The position numbers and the translations under genes were made by a program. A stretch of DNA of 64,000 bases. It comes from Flavobacterium sp. LHD-85 (GTDB lineage: Bacteria > Bacteroidota > Bacteroidia > Flavobacteriales > Flavobacteriaceae). The stretch covers positions 124,001-188,000 of the forward strand of contig NZ_JAVFVR010000017.1 of the NCBI RefSeq assembly GCF_030929595.1, given 5' to 3'. Below are positions 33,366 through 42,018 of this stretch, one piece after another. The first letter of the stretch is position 1. Each line of letters starts with the position of its first letter. A model generated the notes under the pieces. That model was not told the origin of the DNA. It worked only from the letters and a program-made list of their open reading frames with translations, and ran no database searches.

Positions 33366-34574
33366 TTAATGATAATTAGGGCGATTTTTTTTCACAATGT
33401 CATTTTCATATTCAACTAGGGGAAAATAATCTTTAAAACTTAAACCATATAAAAATTCACCAGATATATTTTTTATTAAATTGTATTTTGTTATCAATTC
33501 AAAGTCATAAGATGTAAATTTTGATACTGAATCAATTTCAGGATCAATTTCCCAAGCACGTCCTAATGAAGACAAACTATTAAAAAACAATATCGCTTGC
33601 TCATAAGTAGACAATTGAGCCCGAAGTGTTTTAATGTAGTCATATTTGATTTTGTAAGAGATATTTTTTTGATTATTAATAAATTTAACTGTTTGAAATA
33701 AATGTCTAAAATAATGTCCAAAACGAAACTGATGTCCTCCATAATATTTTATAAATTTATTATGATAATTTTCTGCAATTTCAGAAAAATTACCATCTAA
33801 AATTCTCTTTTCTCTCCAATTGTAAATCTCTTGTACAGCTTGTCTTCTTCTAGCTTTTGTACTATTGTGAGGAATCATTGACCACTTTTTAAAAATATCT
33901 TCATCATATGCGGGTTTTAGTCTAAGATATTGTATTGCAAAATCTATAATAGCGTCTCGATATTTACCTTTAAACATATGCTTTAAAATTAATACACCTT
34001 CTGCACTCAAGCCGTAAAAAACAATATTATAACATATATCAATCTTTGCAAGTTGGTAAATATCTATATTGTTTTTCTTAACATAAGGATGTGCCAACAT
34101 TTTTTGCTCATACTCGCGTTCATATATTTGGGGACTTCTAAATATATGTTTTAATTCTGTTTTACATATAATCAGTTGATTGAAAAAAACTTTAAAAACA
34201 GATTTTCCAGTAAATTTTGAACTCCCAATATGCAATGAATCGTCATTTTCAACTAATTTTTTCCCATCAAATTCTAATTCTGAAACGTTTTCCCGATGTA
34301 GTTTAATAAGGTCAAAAAAATTACTTTCTAACCTTTCTCTCTCAAATGCAGATTTTTGTTCTGTAAATGTTAAATATAAATAATAAAAACCTACTGCAGA
34401 AATTAAAGTGCCAATAACACCGCCAATAAAATCTCCAATTTGACCTGTAATGTCATATTGAATTGGCATTGGACTCCAAAAAGTATAGTCATCACAAAAT
34501 GTTCGTCCAAATAATATAAGTATTATAATTGTTGATAATGAAAAGGATACCCATGCAATAATTTTATGATTCAT
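33366..34574 (-). CDS. Putative phage abortive-infection membrane protein (putAbiC-like)
   Basis: 402 residues. Two N-terminal membrane helices (IAWVSFSLSTIIILILFGRTF and GQIGDFIGGVIGTLISAVGFYYLYLTF) precede ERERLESNFFDLIKLHRENV. The C-terminal half carries the putAbiC core: YYGGHQFRFGHYFRHLFQTVKFINN ... KYDYIKTLRAQLSTYEQAILFFNSLS. The full length fits the family. It likely senses infection at the membrane and stops growth or kills the cell, as suggested for abortive-infection proteins; no effector domain is recognised. No toxin or restriction genes are next to it. It is more likely a stand-alone defence gene than part of a large island. Confidence 0.82.
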   Translation of the reverse strand: MNHKIIAWVSFSLSTIIILILFGRTFCDDYTFWSPMPIQYDITGQIGDFIGGVIGTLISAVGFYYLYLTFTEQKSAFERERLESNFFDLIKLHRENVSELEFDGKKLVENDDSLHIGSSKFTGKSVFKVFFNQLIICKTELKHIFRSPQIYEREYEQKMLAHPYVKKNNIDIYQLAKIDICYNIVFYGLSAEGVLILKHMFKGKYRDAIIDFAIQYLRLKPAYDEDIFKKWSMIPHNSTKARRRQAVQEIYNWREKRILDGNFSEIAENYHNKFIKYYGGHQFRFGHYFRHLFQTVKFINNQKNISYKIKYDYIKTLRAQLSTYEQAILFFNSLSSLGRAWEIDPEIDSVSKFTSYDFELITKYNLIKNISGEFLYGLSFKDYFPLVEYENDIVKKNRPNYH

Positions 34575-34700
34575 TAGTGTCTTTAGTATTTGTTATAATA
34601 TAAGAAACAAACATCGCATTTAATTTAAGTTTTTCTGTAAGTGAAAACACCTAATTTTTTATGATAACGAACAAGATCCATTTTTTAGTTATTTAAAAAC

Positions 34701-35261
34701 TCATTTAATCTCCTTCAACATCGTAAGCAACTCAGGAATTTTCCCTACTTGTGTTTCTGTCCAGAAATAATGCTCATTATCTGTAATACCATTGTCTTTA
34801 AGATAAATTGAGACTCTTCTAGAAGTTTTTTCGATATTAAAACTAAACGTTATTTCTCTTGAATTGAAAATATATGTAGTAGATTGTTTTTTTTCTGTTT
34901 TGTCTTTAAGATTAGGAATAACATATTGTTCTATAAATAATACAAATTCATCAATTTCATCTAAGTCAATCCATGAAGATTTGAAATAGTTAAAATTTCT
35001 CCCTGCAATTTGGTATATAACCGTCATATCCATTTGCAATGCTTTTATTTTATTGTTTGATTTCAAATCAATTGCTTCAACAGGAAAGAAAGACAATACT
35101 TCTCCAAGTCCAGATCTAAATTCAGCTTTTACGTTCCAATCTTTATTTATTTGAGTGATTTCTGCATTATCAATAAATTGGCGGGTTTCAGAATTTTTTT
35201 TTTGAGAATAAATTTGTGTTACTGCAAGGAGCAGCAGGAACATAGTAAACAGTTTTTTCAT
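34701..35261 (-). CDS. Secreted hypothetical protein
   Basis: 186 residues; signal peptide MKKLFTMFLLLLAVTQIYSQ. Beta-rich mature part with SETRQFIDNAEITQINKDWNVKAEFRSGLGEVLSFFPVEAIDLKSNNKIKALQMDMT and a C-terminal SRREVSIYLKDN-like strand. No family recognised. Probably periplasmic. Last minus-strand gene before the prfA promoter region. Confidence 0.65.
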   Translation of the reverse strand: MKKLFTMFLLLLAVTQIYSQKKNSETRQFIDNAEITQINKDWNVKAEFRSGLGEVLSFFPVEAIDLKSNNKIKALQMDMTVIYQIAGRNFNYFKSSWIDLDEIDEFVLFIEQYVIPNLKDKTEKKQSTTYIFNSREITFSFNIEKTSRRVSIYLKDNGITDNEHYFWTETQVGKIPELLTMLKEIK

Positions 35262-35360
35262 TGTAGAGTTTATGATTATTAGTTAGTTTGGTTTTCAAAA
35301 CTAAGAACATAAAATCTAAATGCATTACGGAAAACCGTAAACATAATTATGAAAACCAAA

Positions 35361-35469
35361 GCCCTAGCCCTGATAGAAGCGGCATCCTTTTTAGGCAAAC
35401 GAAAAAGAGCTTATTAAACCGCAAATATTCTGCCTAAAAAGATATAGCGGATAGCAGGAAATAGCTCCT
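35361..35469. ncRNA. Structured intergenic element (possible small RNA), unknown function
   Basis: CTTTTTAGGCA (35387-35396 area) pairs exactly with TGCCTAAAAAG (35431-35441), with flanks GATAGAAGCGGCATC and GATATAGCGGATAGC as weaker pairs and GCCCTAGCCCTG/CAGGAAATAGCTCC as outer partners. From memory, similar AGCCC..GATAGAAG..GGCATCCTTTTT / AAAAAGATATAGCGGATAGC elements recur between genes in Flavobacterium; I cannot check this here. It sits 112 bases before prfA, in an otherwise gene-free 319-base gap. Strand unclear. Confidence 0.45.
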
Positions 35470-35548
35470 AAAAACAATCGTAATTCCACTAAATATTCAA
35501 CTTAAATTCCGCAAAAAATGAACACTAGAATTTTCGATAAAAATTTTG

Positions 35549-35556
35549 TAATTTTG
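35549..35556 (+). promoter_or_regulatory. -7 box of prfA
   Basis: TAATTTTG fits TAnnTTTG exactly; transcription would start near 35562, about 19 bases before the ATG. A purine-rich AAAGGAATT follows. Confidence 0.55.
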
Positions 35557-35580
35557 CCGTCCAATAAAAGGAATTAGAAA

Positions 35581-36657
35581 ATGTTAGATAGACTTCAATA
35601 TGTAAAGCAGCGTTTCGATGAGATTTCGGATTTGATTATTCAGCCGGATGTTATTTCTGATCAAAAACGTTATAAGCAGCTTAACCAAGAATATAAAGGG
35701 ATAAAAGCGCTTGTTGAAAAGAGAGAAGAGTACATCATAATTTTGGCAAATATCGACGAAGCAAACGAAATTATTGCTGACGGAAGTGATGCTGAAATGG
35801 TGGAAATGGCCAAAATGCAATTGGATGAAGCAAAAGAACGTCTGCCAGAATTGGAGGAGGAAATCAAATTTATGCTTATTCCTAAAGATCCTGAAGATGC
35901 GAAAAACGTTATGGTGGAGATCCGCGCCGGAACGGGTGGGGACGAAGCGAGTATTTTTGCAGGTGACTTGTTTAGAATGTACACGAAATATTGCGAATCT
36001 ATGGGATGGAGATCATCTGTTGTAGATATGAACGAGGGTACTTCAGGAGGTTTCAAAGAGGTTATTTTTGAGGTTACTGGAGAAGATGTATACGGAACTC
36101 TGAAGTTTGAAGCGGGTGTTCACCGTGTACAGCGTGTTCCGCAGACAGAAACTCAAGGGCGTGTGCATACATCGGCTGCAACGGTTATGGTTTTGCCAGA
36201 AGCAGAGGAGTTTGATGTTCAGGTAGATATGAACGATGTTCGTGTAGATTTCTTCTGTTCGTCTGGACCTGGAGGACAATCGGTAAATACTACGAAATCG
36301 GCTGTACGTTTAACGCACATTCCAACAGGTTTGGTGGCGCAATGTCAGGATGAGAAATCGCAGCACAAAAATAAAGATAAAGCTTTGATGGTATTACGTT
36401 CTCGTTTGTACGAAATGGAATTGGCCAAAAAGCAGGAGGAAGATGCTAAAAAACGTAGTTCTCAGGTAAGTTCTGGAGACCGTTCGGCTAAAATCCGTAC
36501 GTACAACTACGCACAAGGTCGTGTAACCGATCACCGTATTGGTTTAACGCTTTACGATTTAGGAAACATCATGAATGGTGATATTCAGAAAATCGTTTCT
36601 GAGCTTCAGTTGGTTAATAATATGGAGAAATTGAAGGAAGCTTCTGAGGTGTACTAA
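35581..36657 (+). CDS. prfA: Peptide chain release factor 1
   Basis: 358 residues, a standard RF1 length. It ends translation at UAA and UAG. The GGQ motif that triggers peptide release is at residues 231-233 (SSGPGGQSVNTTKSAVRLTHIPTG). The stop-codon-reading PxT-type motif is in VQRVPQTETQGRVHTSAATVMVLPE near residue 187, which is the RF1 form rather than SPF of RF2. The N-terminal PCRF domain with IRAGTGGDEASIFAGDL is present. Single gene with its own promoter box and terminator. Confidence 0.97.
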   Translation: MLDRLQYVKQRFDEISDLIIQPDVISDQKRYKQLNQEYKGIKALVEKREEYIIILANIDEANEIIADGSDAEMVEMAKMQLDEAKERLPELEEEIKFMLIPKDPEDAKNVMVEIRAGTGGDEASIFAGDLFRMYTKYCESMGWRSSVVDMNEGTSGGFKEVIFEVTGEDVYGTLKFEAGVHRVQRVPQTETQGRVHTSAATVMVLPEAEEFDVQVDMNDVRVDFFCSSGPGGQSVNTTKSAVRLTHIPTGLVAQCQDEKSQHKNKDKALMVLRSRLYEMELAKKQEEDAKKRSSQVSSGDRSAKIRTYNYAQGRVTDHRIGLTLYDLGNIMNGDIQKIVSELQLVNNMEKLKEASEVY

Positions 36658-36727
36658 TCGTACACAGGTTCAAAGTGACAGAGATGCAAAGGTTCAGAGG
36701 TTTTTTCTCTTTGAACTCAATATATTT

Positions 36728-36754
36728 AAGCCGAACATTTGTTCGGCTTTTTTT
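36728..36754 (+). terminator. Terminator of prfA
   Basis: The stem AAGCCGAACA/TGTTCGGCTT is followed by a T run. Confidence 0.85.
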
Positions 36755-36830
36755 GTGCCAAAAAACATAGACAGTAGTTTCAACCGCTGGAACGCAAAGT
36801 ATTGGGATAAAAGAGACAAAGGCTAAAAAA

Positions 36831-36876
36831 AAGGTTCAGAGACACGAAGTTTTTAAACTTTGCACCTCTGAACCTT
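36831..36876. repeat. Hairpin of the AAGGTTCAGAG family
   Basis: AAGGTTCAGAGACACGAAGTTT pairs with AAACTTTGCACCTCTGAACCTT. Related AAGGTTCA words occur at 36670-36705, 47931-48118 and 49005-49070. The prfA-to-36902 gap holds only this and the terminator. Confidence 0.6.
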
Positions 36877-36901
36877 TGTAACTTTGTACCTTAAAAAAAG
36901 G

Positions 36902-37000
36902 TTATATCCCTAAAAATACTCTCGTATATTCAAAACATTTATATAGATTCGAGTAAACGTATACACCATTTTTTATTACTATTTCGCTAAGCTTTTCCAT
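36902..37000 (-). CDS. Possible very small protein (32 aa)
   Basis: MEKLSEIVIKNGVYVYSNLYKCFEYTRVFLGI, 32 residues from ATG 37000. It lies 24 bases after the stop of the next gene in a block of small stress-type genes, in the same direction. Sequence alone does not prove expression. No homolog recognised. Confidence 0.35.
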   Translation of the reverse strand: MEKLSEIVIKNGVYVYSNLYKCFEYTRVFLGI

Positions 37001-37024
37001 AATAATTAAATTAAGTTAGACAAA

Positions 37025-37396
37025 TTACTCTCTAGACGGTTCGTATTGTGATGATTCTTCTTCAGAAGATTCATGATGAGGTTTCGAAACCAGATTGGTT
37101 ACAATAAGCTGAACAAGAGAACCAAGAACCCCTTTGAACATCGAATCGCCTTTTCCGACAATAAATCTTTTGGCCAAATAGCCAATTCCGATACTGATTG
37201 CCGATTGAGCGATATGGCTTTTAAAGCCAACAGTTTCGTTGATTTCTTCAACCGTGTTTCGAATAAGGTTAATGGGTTTTAAATTGTTCTTAATCTCTTC
37301 GATTTCATCTTTTATATCGCACCATTCTTTATCTTGGCGAATTTCTAATTCCTCAATTTTTTGATTTAACTGATCAATATTGTAAATGGCTTCCAT
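37025..37396 (-). CDS. Hypothetical coiled-coil protein with membrane hairpin
   Basis: 123 residues. A strong acidic coiled coil (IDQLNQKIEELEIRQDKEWCDIKDEIEEIKNNLKPI) leads to a Gly-containing, weakly hydrophobic stretch (SHIAQSAISIGIGYLAKRFIVGKGDSMFKGVLGSLVQLIVTNLVSKP) and an acidic tail. This plan recurs beside holin-like and YtxH genes in Flavobacterium, so it is probably a partner of the neighbour; the role is unknown. 28 bases separate it from the holin-like gene upstream. Confidence 0.68.
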   Translation of the reverse strand: MEAIYNIDQLNQKIEELEIRQDKEWCDIKDEIEEIKNNLKPINLIRNTVEEINETVGFKSHIAQSAISIGIGYLAKRFIVGKGDSMFKGVLGSLVQLIVTNLVSKPHHESSEEESSQYEPSRE

Positions 37397-37424
37397 AGTC
37401 TTTTAGTTTTATTAATAAATTAAA

Positions 37425-37784
37425 TCAGTTTTTTGTTTCTTTTAGAATACTGGAGATGATGGTGTTTCCAATTGGTGTTTTTATCAATTTATGATGTGAT
37501 TTTACCACAACTATCACTAGAATAAGATAGAATAGTGCCATGATAAAAAAGCCGTAGTAATACTCTCCAAGTTCTTTACCAATCCATAAACTTATCCCGA
37601 TATTCAGAAACAAAGTAAAAAATGCAACAACAATACCAATCGCTATCTTTGAAGCTAATGATGAAGCACCATCGGCAACAGAACATACTGTTTTTAGTTT
37701 AAGTAATTCTAAACTTGTTTTAGCATAGTTTTCTGCTTTCTCATAAAGATTTAAATTCTCGTTTGTTGTTGCATTTGGTTCCAT
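37425..37784 (-). CDS. Phage-holin-family / DUF1469-like membrane protein
   Basis: 119 residues. The N-terminal helix EKAENYAKTSLELLKLKTVCSVADGASSLASKIAIGIVVAFFTLFLNIGISLWIGKELGEYYYGFFIMALFYLILVIVVV contains two membrane helices separated by GKELGEYYYG, the pattern of the DUF1469/Holin-X group. These chromosomal forms are not lysis holins; they mark envelope-stress operons with YtxH and CsbD proteins, as here. Inner membrane. Confidence 0.8.
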   Translation of the reverse strand: MEPNATTNENLNLYEKAENYAKTSLELLKLKTVCSVADGASSLASKIAIGIVVAFFTLFLNIGISLWIGKELGEYYYGFFIMALFYLILVIVVVKSHHKLIKTPIGNTIISSILKETKN

Positions 37785-37831
37785 GATATAAGGTTTTATG
37801 GTTTGAAAATTTCACTAATTAATGTTTGCTA

Positions 37832-38116
37832 TTAATAGTTTGATTTTACTGTTTTAACATCGTCTTTTAGCGTGTTGTAATCTTCTTTAACTTGGTTAAG
37901 TTTAGATTTTCCTTCTTCGATAATTTCTTTACCGTTTGAAGTAATCGTGTTTACAATGCCATCAAATTTTGTTTTTAGATTATCACCATAATCTCTTGAT
38001 TTATCTTTGATTTTTTTTCTTGTGTTTGATCCTTTGTCTGGTGCAAATAAAACACCTATGAATGCTCCCGCCGCTGCGGCTCCTAAAATTCCTAAAATTG
38101 TGCTACTAGTTTTCAT
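37832..38116 (-). CDS. YtxH domain-containing protein
   Basis: 94 residues. STILGILGAAAAGAFIGVLFAPDKGSNTRKKIKDKSRDYGDNLKTKF is the classic YtxH start: a Gly/Ala-rich membrane helix followed by APxxGxxTRxxI. The rest is a charged amphipathic helix. YtxH proteins are general-stress proteins with no known biochemical activity. Its neighbours (holin-like, lmo0937-like, CsbD, Dps) are all stress proteins. Confidence 0.9.
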   Translation of the reverse strand: MKTSSTILGILGAAAAGAFIGVLFAPDKGSNTRKKIKDKSRDYGDNLKTKFDGIVNTITSNGKEIIEEGKSKLNQVKEDYNTLKDDVKTVKSNY

Positions 38117-38175
38117 AATAAATAATTTTAATGGATTAATATTTAATAATTTGTTGATTTAATAAATTGTGATTT

Positions 38176-38328
38176 TTAAACTTCGCGACCTTTAATAAGG
38201 CGAAGCAGTACGGCAATAATGGCAATTACCAACAGAATATGGATAATGCTTCCGAAACTGTAAACAAAGAACCCTAAAGCCCAAAGTATTACCAGAATCA
38301 CTGCGATGGTATATAATAAATTTGACAT
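38176..38328 (-). CDS. lmo0937-family small membrane protein
   Basis: 50 residues: MSNLLYTIAVILVILWALGF followed by FVYSFGSIIHILLVIAIIAVLLRLIKGREV. Two short hydrophobic helices with the family core LLYTIAVILVILWALGFF and IIHILLVIAIIAVLLRLI. It has the typical length of 48-55 and is shorter than the cut-offs used by many gene finders. These proteins occur in stress-induced operons with YtxH; the function is unknown. Confidence 0.85.
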   Translation of the reverse strand: MSNLLYTIAVILVILWALGFFVYSFGSIIHILLVIAIIAVLLRLIKGREV

Positions 38329-38364
38329 GGTTTTTATTTTAGTAGTTAATAATCAATTTCTCGT

Positions 38365-39006
38365 TTAGTTTAACTTATAAGAAAGATATAATGTCAGGTT
38401 GCTGTTTTTGGCATCTGGAAACGTGTAGGTAGTTCCTGCAACGGTTCTTTCTTTTCCCACAGTTGTTAAACCATAATTGTAACGTAATCCTACGCTGATT
38501 GGGTTAAAATCGACTCCAACACCAGCAGAAAGTCCTGCGTCAAATTTGTTTAGATCGTCTGTGTCAATATCTTGGTCAAAATCAAAACTACCGTTTCCGC
38601 TTATTTTAGAGCTTACTAGATAAGAAGCGTAACCACCAGCGTGGATGTTAAAGTTTTTTGTAACATTAACTCGCACTAAAAGTGGAAGTTCAATATAATT
38701 AAGTCTAAATTTTGCATCCCCACTTGCAAAAGCGTTGTTGTATTCTAATTCTGAACCTTTTGTGGTAAACAAAAGCTCTGGCTGGATGGCAATGAAGTCT
38801 GAAACAGGAAGTGTGGCATAAACCCCAGCATTAAATCCGTATAAAACATTTTCATCGTCAGCTTCACTTTGATATAAATTTGACATGTTGAATCCTCCTT
38901 TTACACCGAATTCGGTATTTACATTATTGTCCTGAGCGTGCAGCATTCCGAATGATGCTGTTAAAAAAAGTGTTAAGGCGCATAAAAATTTGGCGTGTAA
39001 TTTCAT
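38365..39006 (-). CDS. Outer-membrane beta-barrel protein (PorT/OMP_b-brl_2 type)
   Basis: 213 residues. Signal peptide MKLHAKFLCALTLFLTASFGMLHA, then FGVKGGFNMSNLYQ, alternating strands (YGFNAGVYATLPVSDFIAIQPELLFTTKGSEL, FRLNYIELPLLVRVNVTKNFNIHAGGYASYLVSSKI) and a closing NSNLTLYLSYKLN. This is the small eight-to-ten-strand outer-membrane barrel family of Bacteroidota. Function unknown; probable envelope-stress reporter or porin-like protein. Part of the stress block. Confidence 0.85.
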   Translation of the reverse strand: MKLHAKFLCALTLFLTASFGMLHAQDNNVNTEFGVKGGFNMSNLYQSEADDENVLYGFNAGVYATLPVSDFIAIQPELLFTTKGSELEYNNAFASGDAKFRLNYIELPLLVRVNVTKNFNIHAGGYASYLVSSKISGNGSFDFDQDIDTDDLNKFDAGLSAGVGVDFNPISVGLRYNYGLTTVGKERTVAGTTYTFPDAKNSNLTLYLSYKLN

Positions 39007-39042
39007 AGTAAAAAAATTAGTTAATAGATAGATAATAGGCGT

Positions 39043-39612
39043 TTATTTATTTTGTTTTTTTATTCGTTCAGTCTCTCGTAAGAGTCTGTATTGTTGTGGC
39101 AAAAAGCGAAGAACTAGTTCGAGAATTTCTTTGTCGTTTGTTTCTCTAGAGATGGTCTCGAGCAACTCAATCTGGTCACAAATCGCTTCTGTCATGGCGT
39201 CTAGATAGATATTGTTAAAATCATTATTGCTTGCATCAATGAGGTTGTACAGGTCTCTTTTGTGCGTGGCATTTATTTCAGTAATGACAATGAGCTTTGA
39301 TGTGGCCATTTTGGTTATTGCTTCCAGTAATTGGCTCTCTTGAACTTCTATTCTTTTGCTTAATTCCTGAACAATAACATCTGAACTTTTTTGTTGTGCA
39401 ATCTGACTTTTAGAAATAATAGACTTACTTACATTCGCCGTAGATATAAAAAAGAAAACCTCTGTTTCTTCTCGGTCATTTTTTGCAAAAGCTTGATTCT
39501 TTAAAGTATTTTCAATCGGATTAATTTTTCTGCAAGAAGTGATGCATAGAATTAAAAGGATTGAAAAAAGAACTTTAAAAATTGAAGCTTTTAAGGGGGG
39601 AATTGCTTTCAT
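39043..39612 (-). CDS. Lipoprotein with DUF4142-like helical domain
   Basis: 189 residues. The signal ends with a lipobox (ILLILCITSCRKINP, lipid Cys ~27). The mature part is helical: ENTLKNQAFAKNDREETEVFFFISTANVSKSIISKSQIAQQKSSDVIVQELSKRIEVQESQLLEAI. This four-helix ferritin-like pattern (FF..A..GG/A.....S..A.....D..V...A......) resembles DUF4142, though the usual Met/His-rich parts are weak. Outer-membrane or periplasmic; possibly a structural envelope protein. Between the barrel gene and the sensor kinase. Confidence 0.6.
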   Translation of the reverse strand: MKAIPPLKASIFKVLFSILLILCITSCRKINPIENTLKNQAFAKNDREETEVFFFISTANVSKSIISKSQIAQQKSSDVIVQELSKRIEVQESQLLEAITKMATSKLIVITEINATHKRDLYNLIDASNNDFNNIYLDAMTEAICDQIELLETISRETNDKEILELVLRFLPQQYRLLRETERIKKQNK

Positions 39613-39746
39613 TATTACTTCCTAAAGTATTACATTACAAAGATGGCAACGAATGAAAGATTTTGCTTTACAGCATAAAAAAGAAACGTTATATAATTCC
39701 CATAATGGATTTATATAACGCTTTTTATGTGATTTTATAATGAAGT

Positions 39747-41534
39747 TTAATCGGGAAGAAACACCGTAAATACTGAGCCTTTGCCTAAAGTGCTGTCGGC
39801 AATAATATGGCCTTTATGGTTCTCTACAATCTTCTTGCAGATTGCCAATCCGATTCCAGTTCCTGGATAATCTGTTTTGGAATGTAGACGCTGAAAAAGA
39901 ATAAAAATGGTTTCTTTGAACTGAGGATCAAAACCCATTCCGTTATCTGTAAAAGTGATTTTATGAAACTTTTTTATAGACTGTTCCAATATTTCTGGAT
40001 AATCGGCAGAACTTACTTTTTCGCTCGAAATAGAAATTTGTGGTTCAATATTAGGTTCACTGTATTTTAATGAATTTCCAATTAAATTGATAAACAGCTG
40101 TTCGATCTGATACGGAATAACAGAAAGCTTCGGAAGTTTTCCAATGCGCTGAATTACGGCTTTCTTTTCTTCTATAATTTCAGCCAATTCAGATTCTGTA
40201 TTGTCTAGAAGTTCGTTAAGATTCGTTTTAATGAATTCCTTTTTGGTTGTATTGGTTCTTGAAAATAAAAGAAGATCGTCTATTAAAACACGCATTCTTT
40301 TTGCGGAACTTTCTATTTTGGTGATGTAATTTTTTCCGCTTTCAGACATAACTTCTTTATCGGCGGTGGAAACTCTCGAAATAAAAGTCTGTATTTTTCT
40401 AAGCGGTTCTTGCAAATCGTGACTGGCCACATGGTTAAAGGAGGCCAGTTCTTTGTTGCTTTTTTCTAGCTCTTTATTTCGTTCCTGAAGCTCAATATTC
40501 AAAAGATGTTCGTCTGTAATGTCAAAATTAATTCCAAGTAAAATTTTACTGCCTTGCTGATCCGTCACCAATTTACCTGTTGTCTTAAAATAACGTACTT
40601 CAAAATCTGGGCGTACAATTTTATAGTATACAAACGGAAGATGTTTCTTTTCTAGGATTCCATCTATTGCTTTAGCAACAGATTCTTTGTCTTCTGGATG
40701 GACATATTTTATAAGGGTAGCTTTATTTGGTGCAAACGATCTTGGTTCTAGACCTAATAAACGAAACTGGTTGTCTGAAAAATCAATTTTATCAGAATCC
40801 AGATCCCACTGCCAAGTGCTGAATTTTCCAATGTTTTCAGACTCAGAAATTAAACCGCTAGAAATAAGAAGTTTTTTATTGAATATTTTCAAACGCTCAA
40901 AATCACGGCTAATTTGGCGATAGCCCAATAAAATAAAACTCAATGCCACTAGAAATAAAGAAATAGAAAATAGCGGACTTAAAGAGATTTCCGAATCGTA
41001 AATTTTAAGCCTTTTCTTTAGGAAATCTTTTTCGATGTCGTTCATTTCGTCCACTTTAAAGCGGATATTTTCCATTAAAATTCGGCCGCCAAACATATGA
41101 TTGTCCAGTTTTCTTTTGTCGTATGTTTTTGGATCGCTGTATTTTAGACAATTTTCAAAAGAAACAAAACGCTGGGTAATGAGTTTGAAAAGTTTTTGGA
41201 GATTATCCTGCTGTCTCGGATTATCGGCAGTCAATTTTTTTAAGGTAATAAATGAAGTATTTACCTTGTCTCGAGAATATATGTACGGAGTCAAAAAACG
41301 GGCGTTGCGAGTGATAATATACCCTCTCTGGCCCGTTTCTGCATCTTTAATAGCCGACATTAATCGTTCGAGCTGAATGTTTATTTCGTAAGTATGCATA
41401 ACCAGTTTGCTCGATTCATTCAAGTCCTGGTTATGTTTGTAAGCAATTGAAGAAAGGAATAACAGAATGAAAACTGCGATTACAAAAATAACTCTCAAAG
41501 AGTTTGAAGAATTAAAATTTGGTATCCACTTCAT
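39747..41534 (-). CDS. CHASE3-PAS sensor histidine kinase
   Basis: 595 residues. TM1 ~13-30, a CHASE3 sensor (~33-180, with ETGQRGYIITRNARFLTPYIYSRD) and TM2 ~187-206. Then come a PAS/PAC region (~230-345: SDNQFRLLGLEPRSFAPNKATLIKYVHPEDKESVAKAI), a short coiled coil, HisKA with the phospho-acceptor His372 (ASFNHVASHDLQEPLRKIQ), and HATPase with N box NLIGNSLKYS, G1 DNGMGFD and G2 GTGIGLAI. It senses a periplasmic or membrane cue and phosphorylates a regulator. The response regulator lies 13 bases downstream. Confidence 0.95.
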   Translation of the reverse strand: MKWIPNFNSSNSLRVIFVIAVFILLFLSSIAYKHNQDLNESSKLVMHTYEINIQLERLMSAIKDAETGQRGYIITRNARFLTPYIYSRDKVNTSFITLKKLTADNPRQQDNLQKLFKLITQRFVSFENCLKYSDPKTYDKRKLDNHMFGGRILMENIRFKVDEMNDIEKDFLKKRLKIYDSEISLSPLFSISLFLVALSFILLGYRQISRDFERLKIFNKKLLISSGLISESENIGKFSTWQWDLDSDKIDFSDNQFRLLGLEPRSFAPNKATLIKYVHPEDKESVAKAIDGILEKKHLPFVYYKIVRPDFEVRYFKTTGKLVTDQQGSKILLGINFDITDEHLLNIELQERNKELEKSNKELASFNHVASHDLQEPLRKIQTFISRVSTADKEVMSESGKNYITKIESSAKRMRVLIDDLLLFSRTNTTKKEFIKTNLNELLDNTESELAEIIEEKKAVIQRIGKLPKLSVIPYQIEQLFINLIGNSLKYSEPNIEPQISISSEKVSSADYPEILEQSIKKFHKITFTDNGMGFDPQFKETIFILFQRLHSKTDYPGTGIGLAICKKIVENHKGHIIADSTLGKGSVFTVFLPD

Positions 41535-41547
41535 TATTGGAATGCTT

Positions 41548-41997
41548 TTATTTTAGTCGCAGCAAGAAATTATCACGGTTTAAACCAGAAGTATGATAAT
41601 GCCAATTTACAGTCACGACTTCATTAATTATTTTTTTTAATGTATTGAAATCGCTTGGTTTTTTGATGTAAATATTGGCGCCTTGAATAAAGGTATCTTC
41701 GATATCCTCTTCCGAAGAAGAAGTAGAGTAGATGGCAATAATTATATCTTTTAGATGATCCGTTTTTTTGATTTCAATCAAACATTCTTTACCTGTTTTC
41801 TTAGGCATGTTTAAATCTAGAAACAAAATATCTGGAAGTTTATTGTCTGTGTTCATTAAATGATCCATAAGCTGCATACCGTCATGAACAAAACTTACAT
41901 TTGTTTGTATCTTTATTTCTTCAAAAGCATCTTTAAAGAAAAGGCGGTCATCTTCATCATCATCGGCCAATAAAATGTGTAATGCGTTTTTCTGCAT
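41548..41997 (-). CDS. Single-domain response regulator
   Basis: 149 residues, one receiver domain. Acidic pair D12-D13 (LLADDDEDD), phospho-acceptor D61 (DILFLDLNMPKKTGK), switch Ser/Thr (YSTSSS), Lys112 (IYIKKPSD). This Rcp1-like form (FLDLNMPKK, long N-terminal acidic stretch) has no output domain, so it works by binding a partner. Directly upstream of the kinase gene on the same strand, so they are a cognate pair; the AraC-type gene further upstream is the probable DNA-binding output of the regulon. Confidence 0.95.
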   Translation of the reverse strand: MQKNALHILLADDDEDDRLFFKDAFEEIKIQTNVSFVHDGMQLMDHLMNTDNKLPDILFLDLNMPKKTGKECLIEIKKTDHLKDIIIAIYSTSSSEEDIEDTFIQGANIYIKKPSDFNTLKKIINEVVTVNWHYHTSGLNRDNFLLRLK

Positions 41998-42018
41998 TTT
42001 AATGTGGTATTTGGGTTT

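Noticed and set aside
37425..37784. Prophage lysis holin
   Set aside because: The pattern is the chromosomal stress type (DUF1469/Holin-X) with YtxH and CsbD neighbours; no lysin or other phage gene is present.
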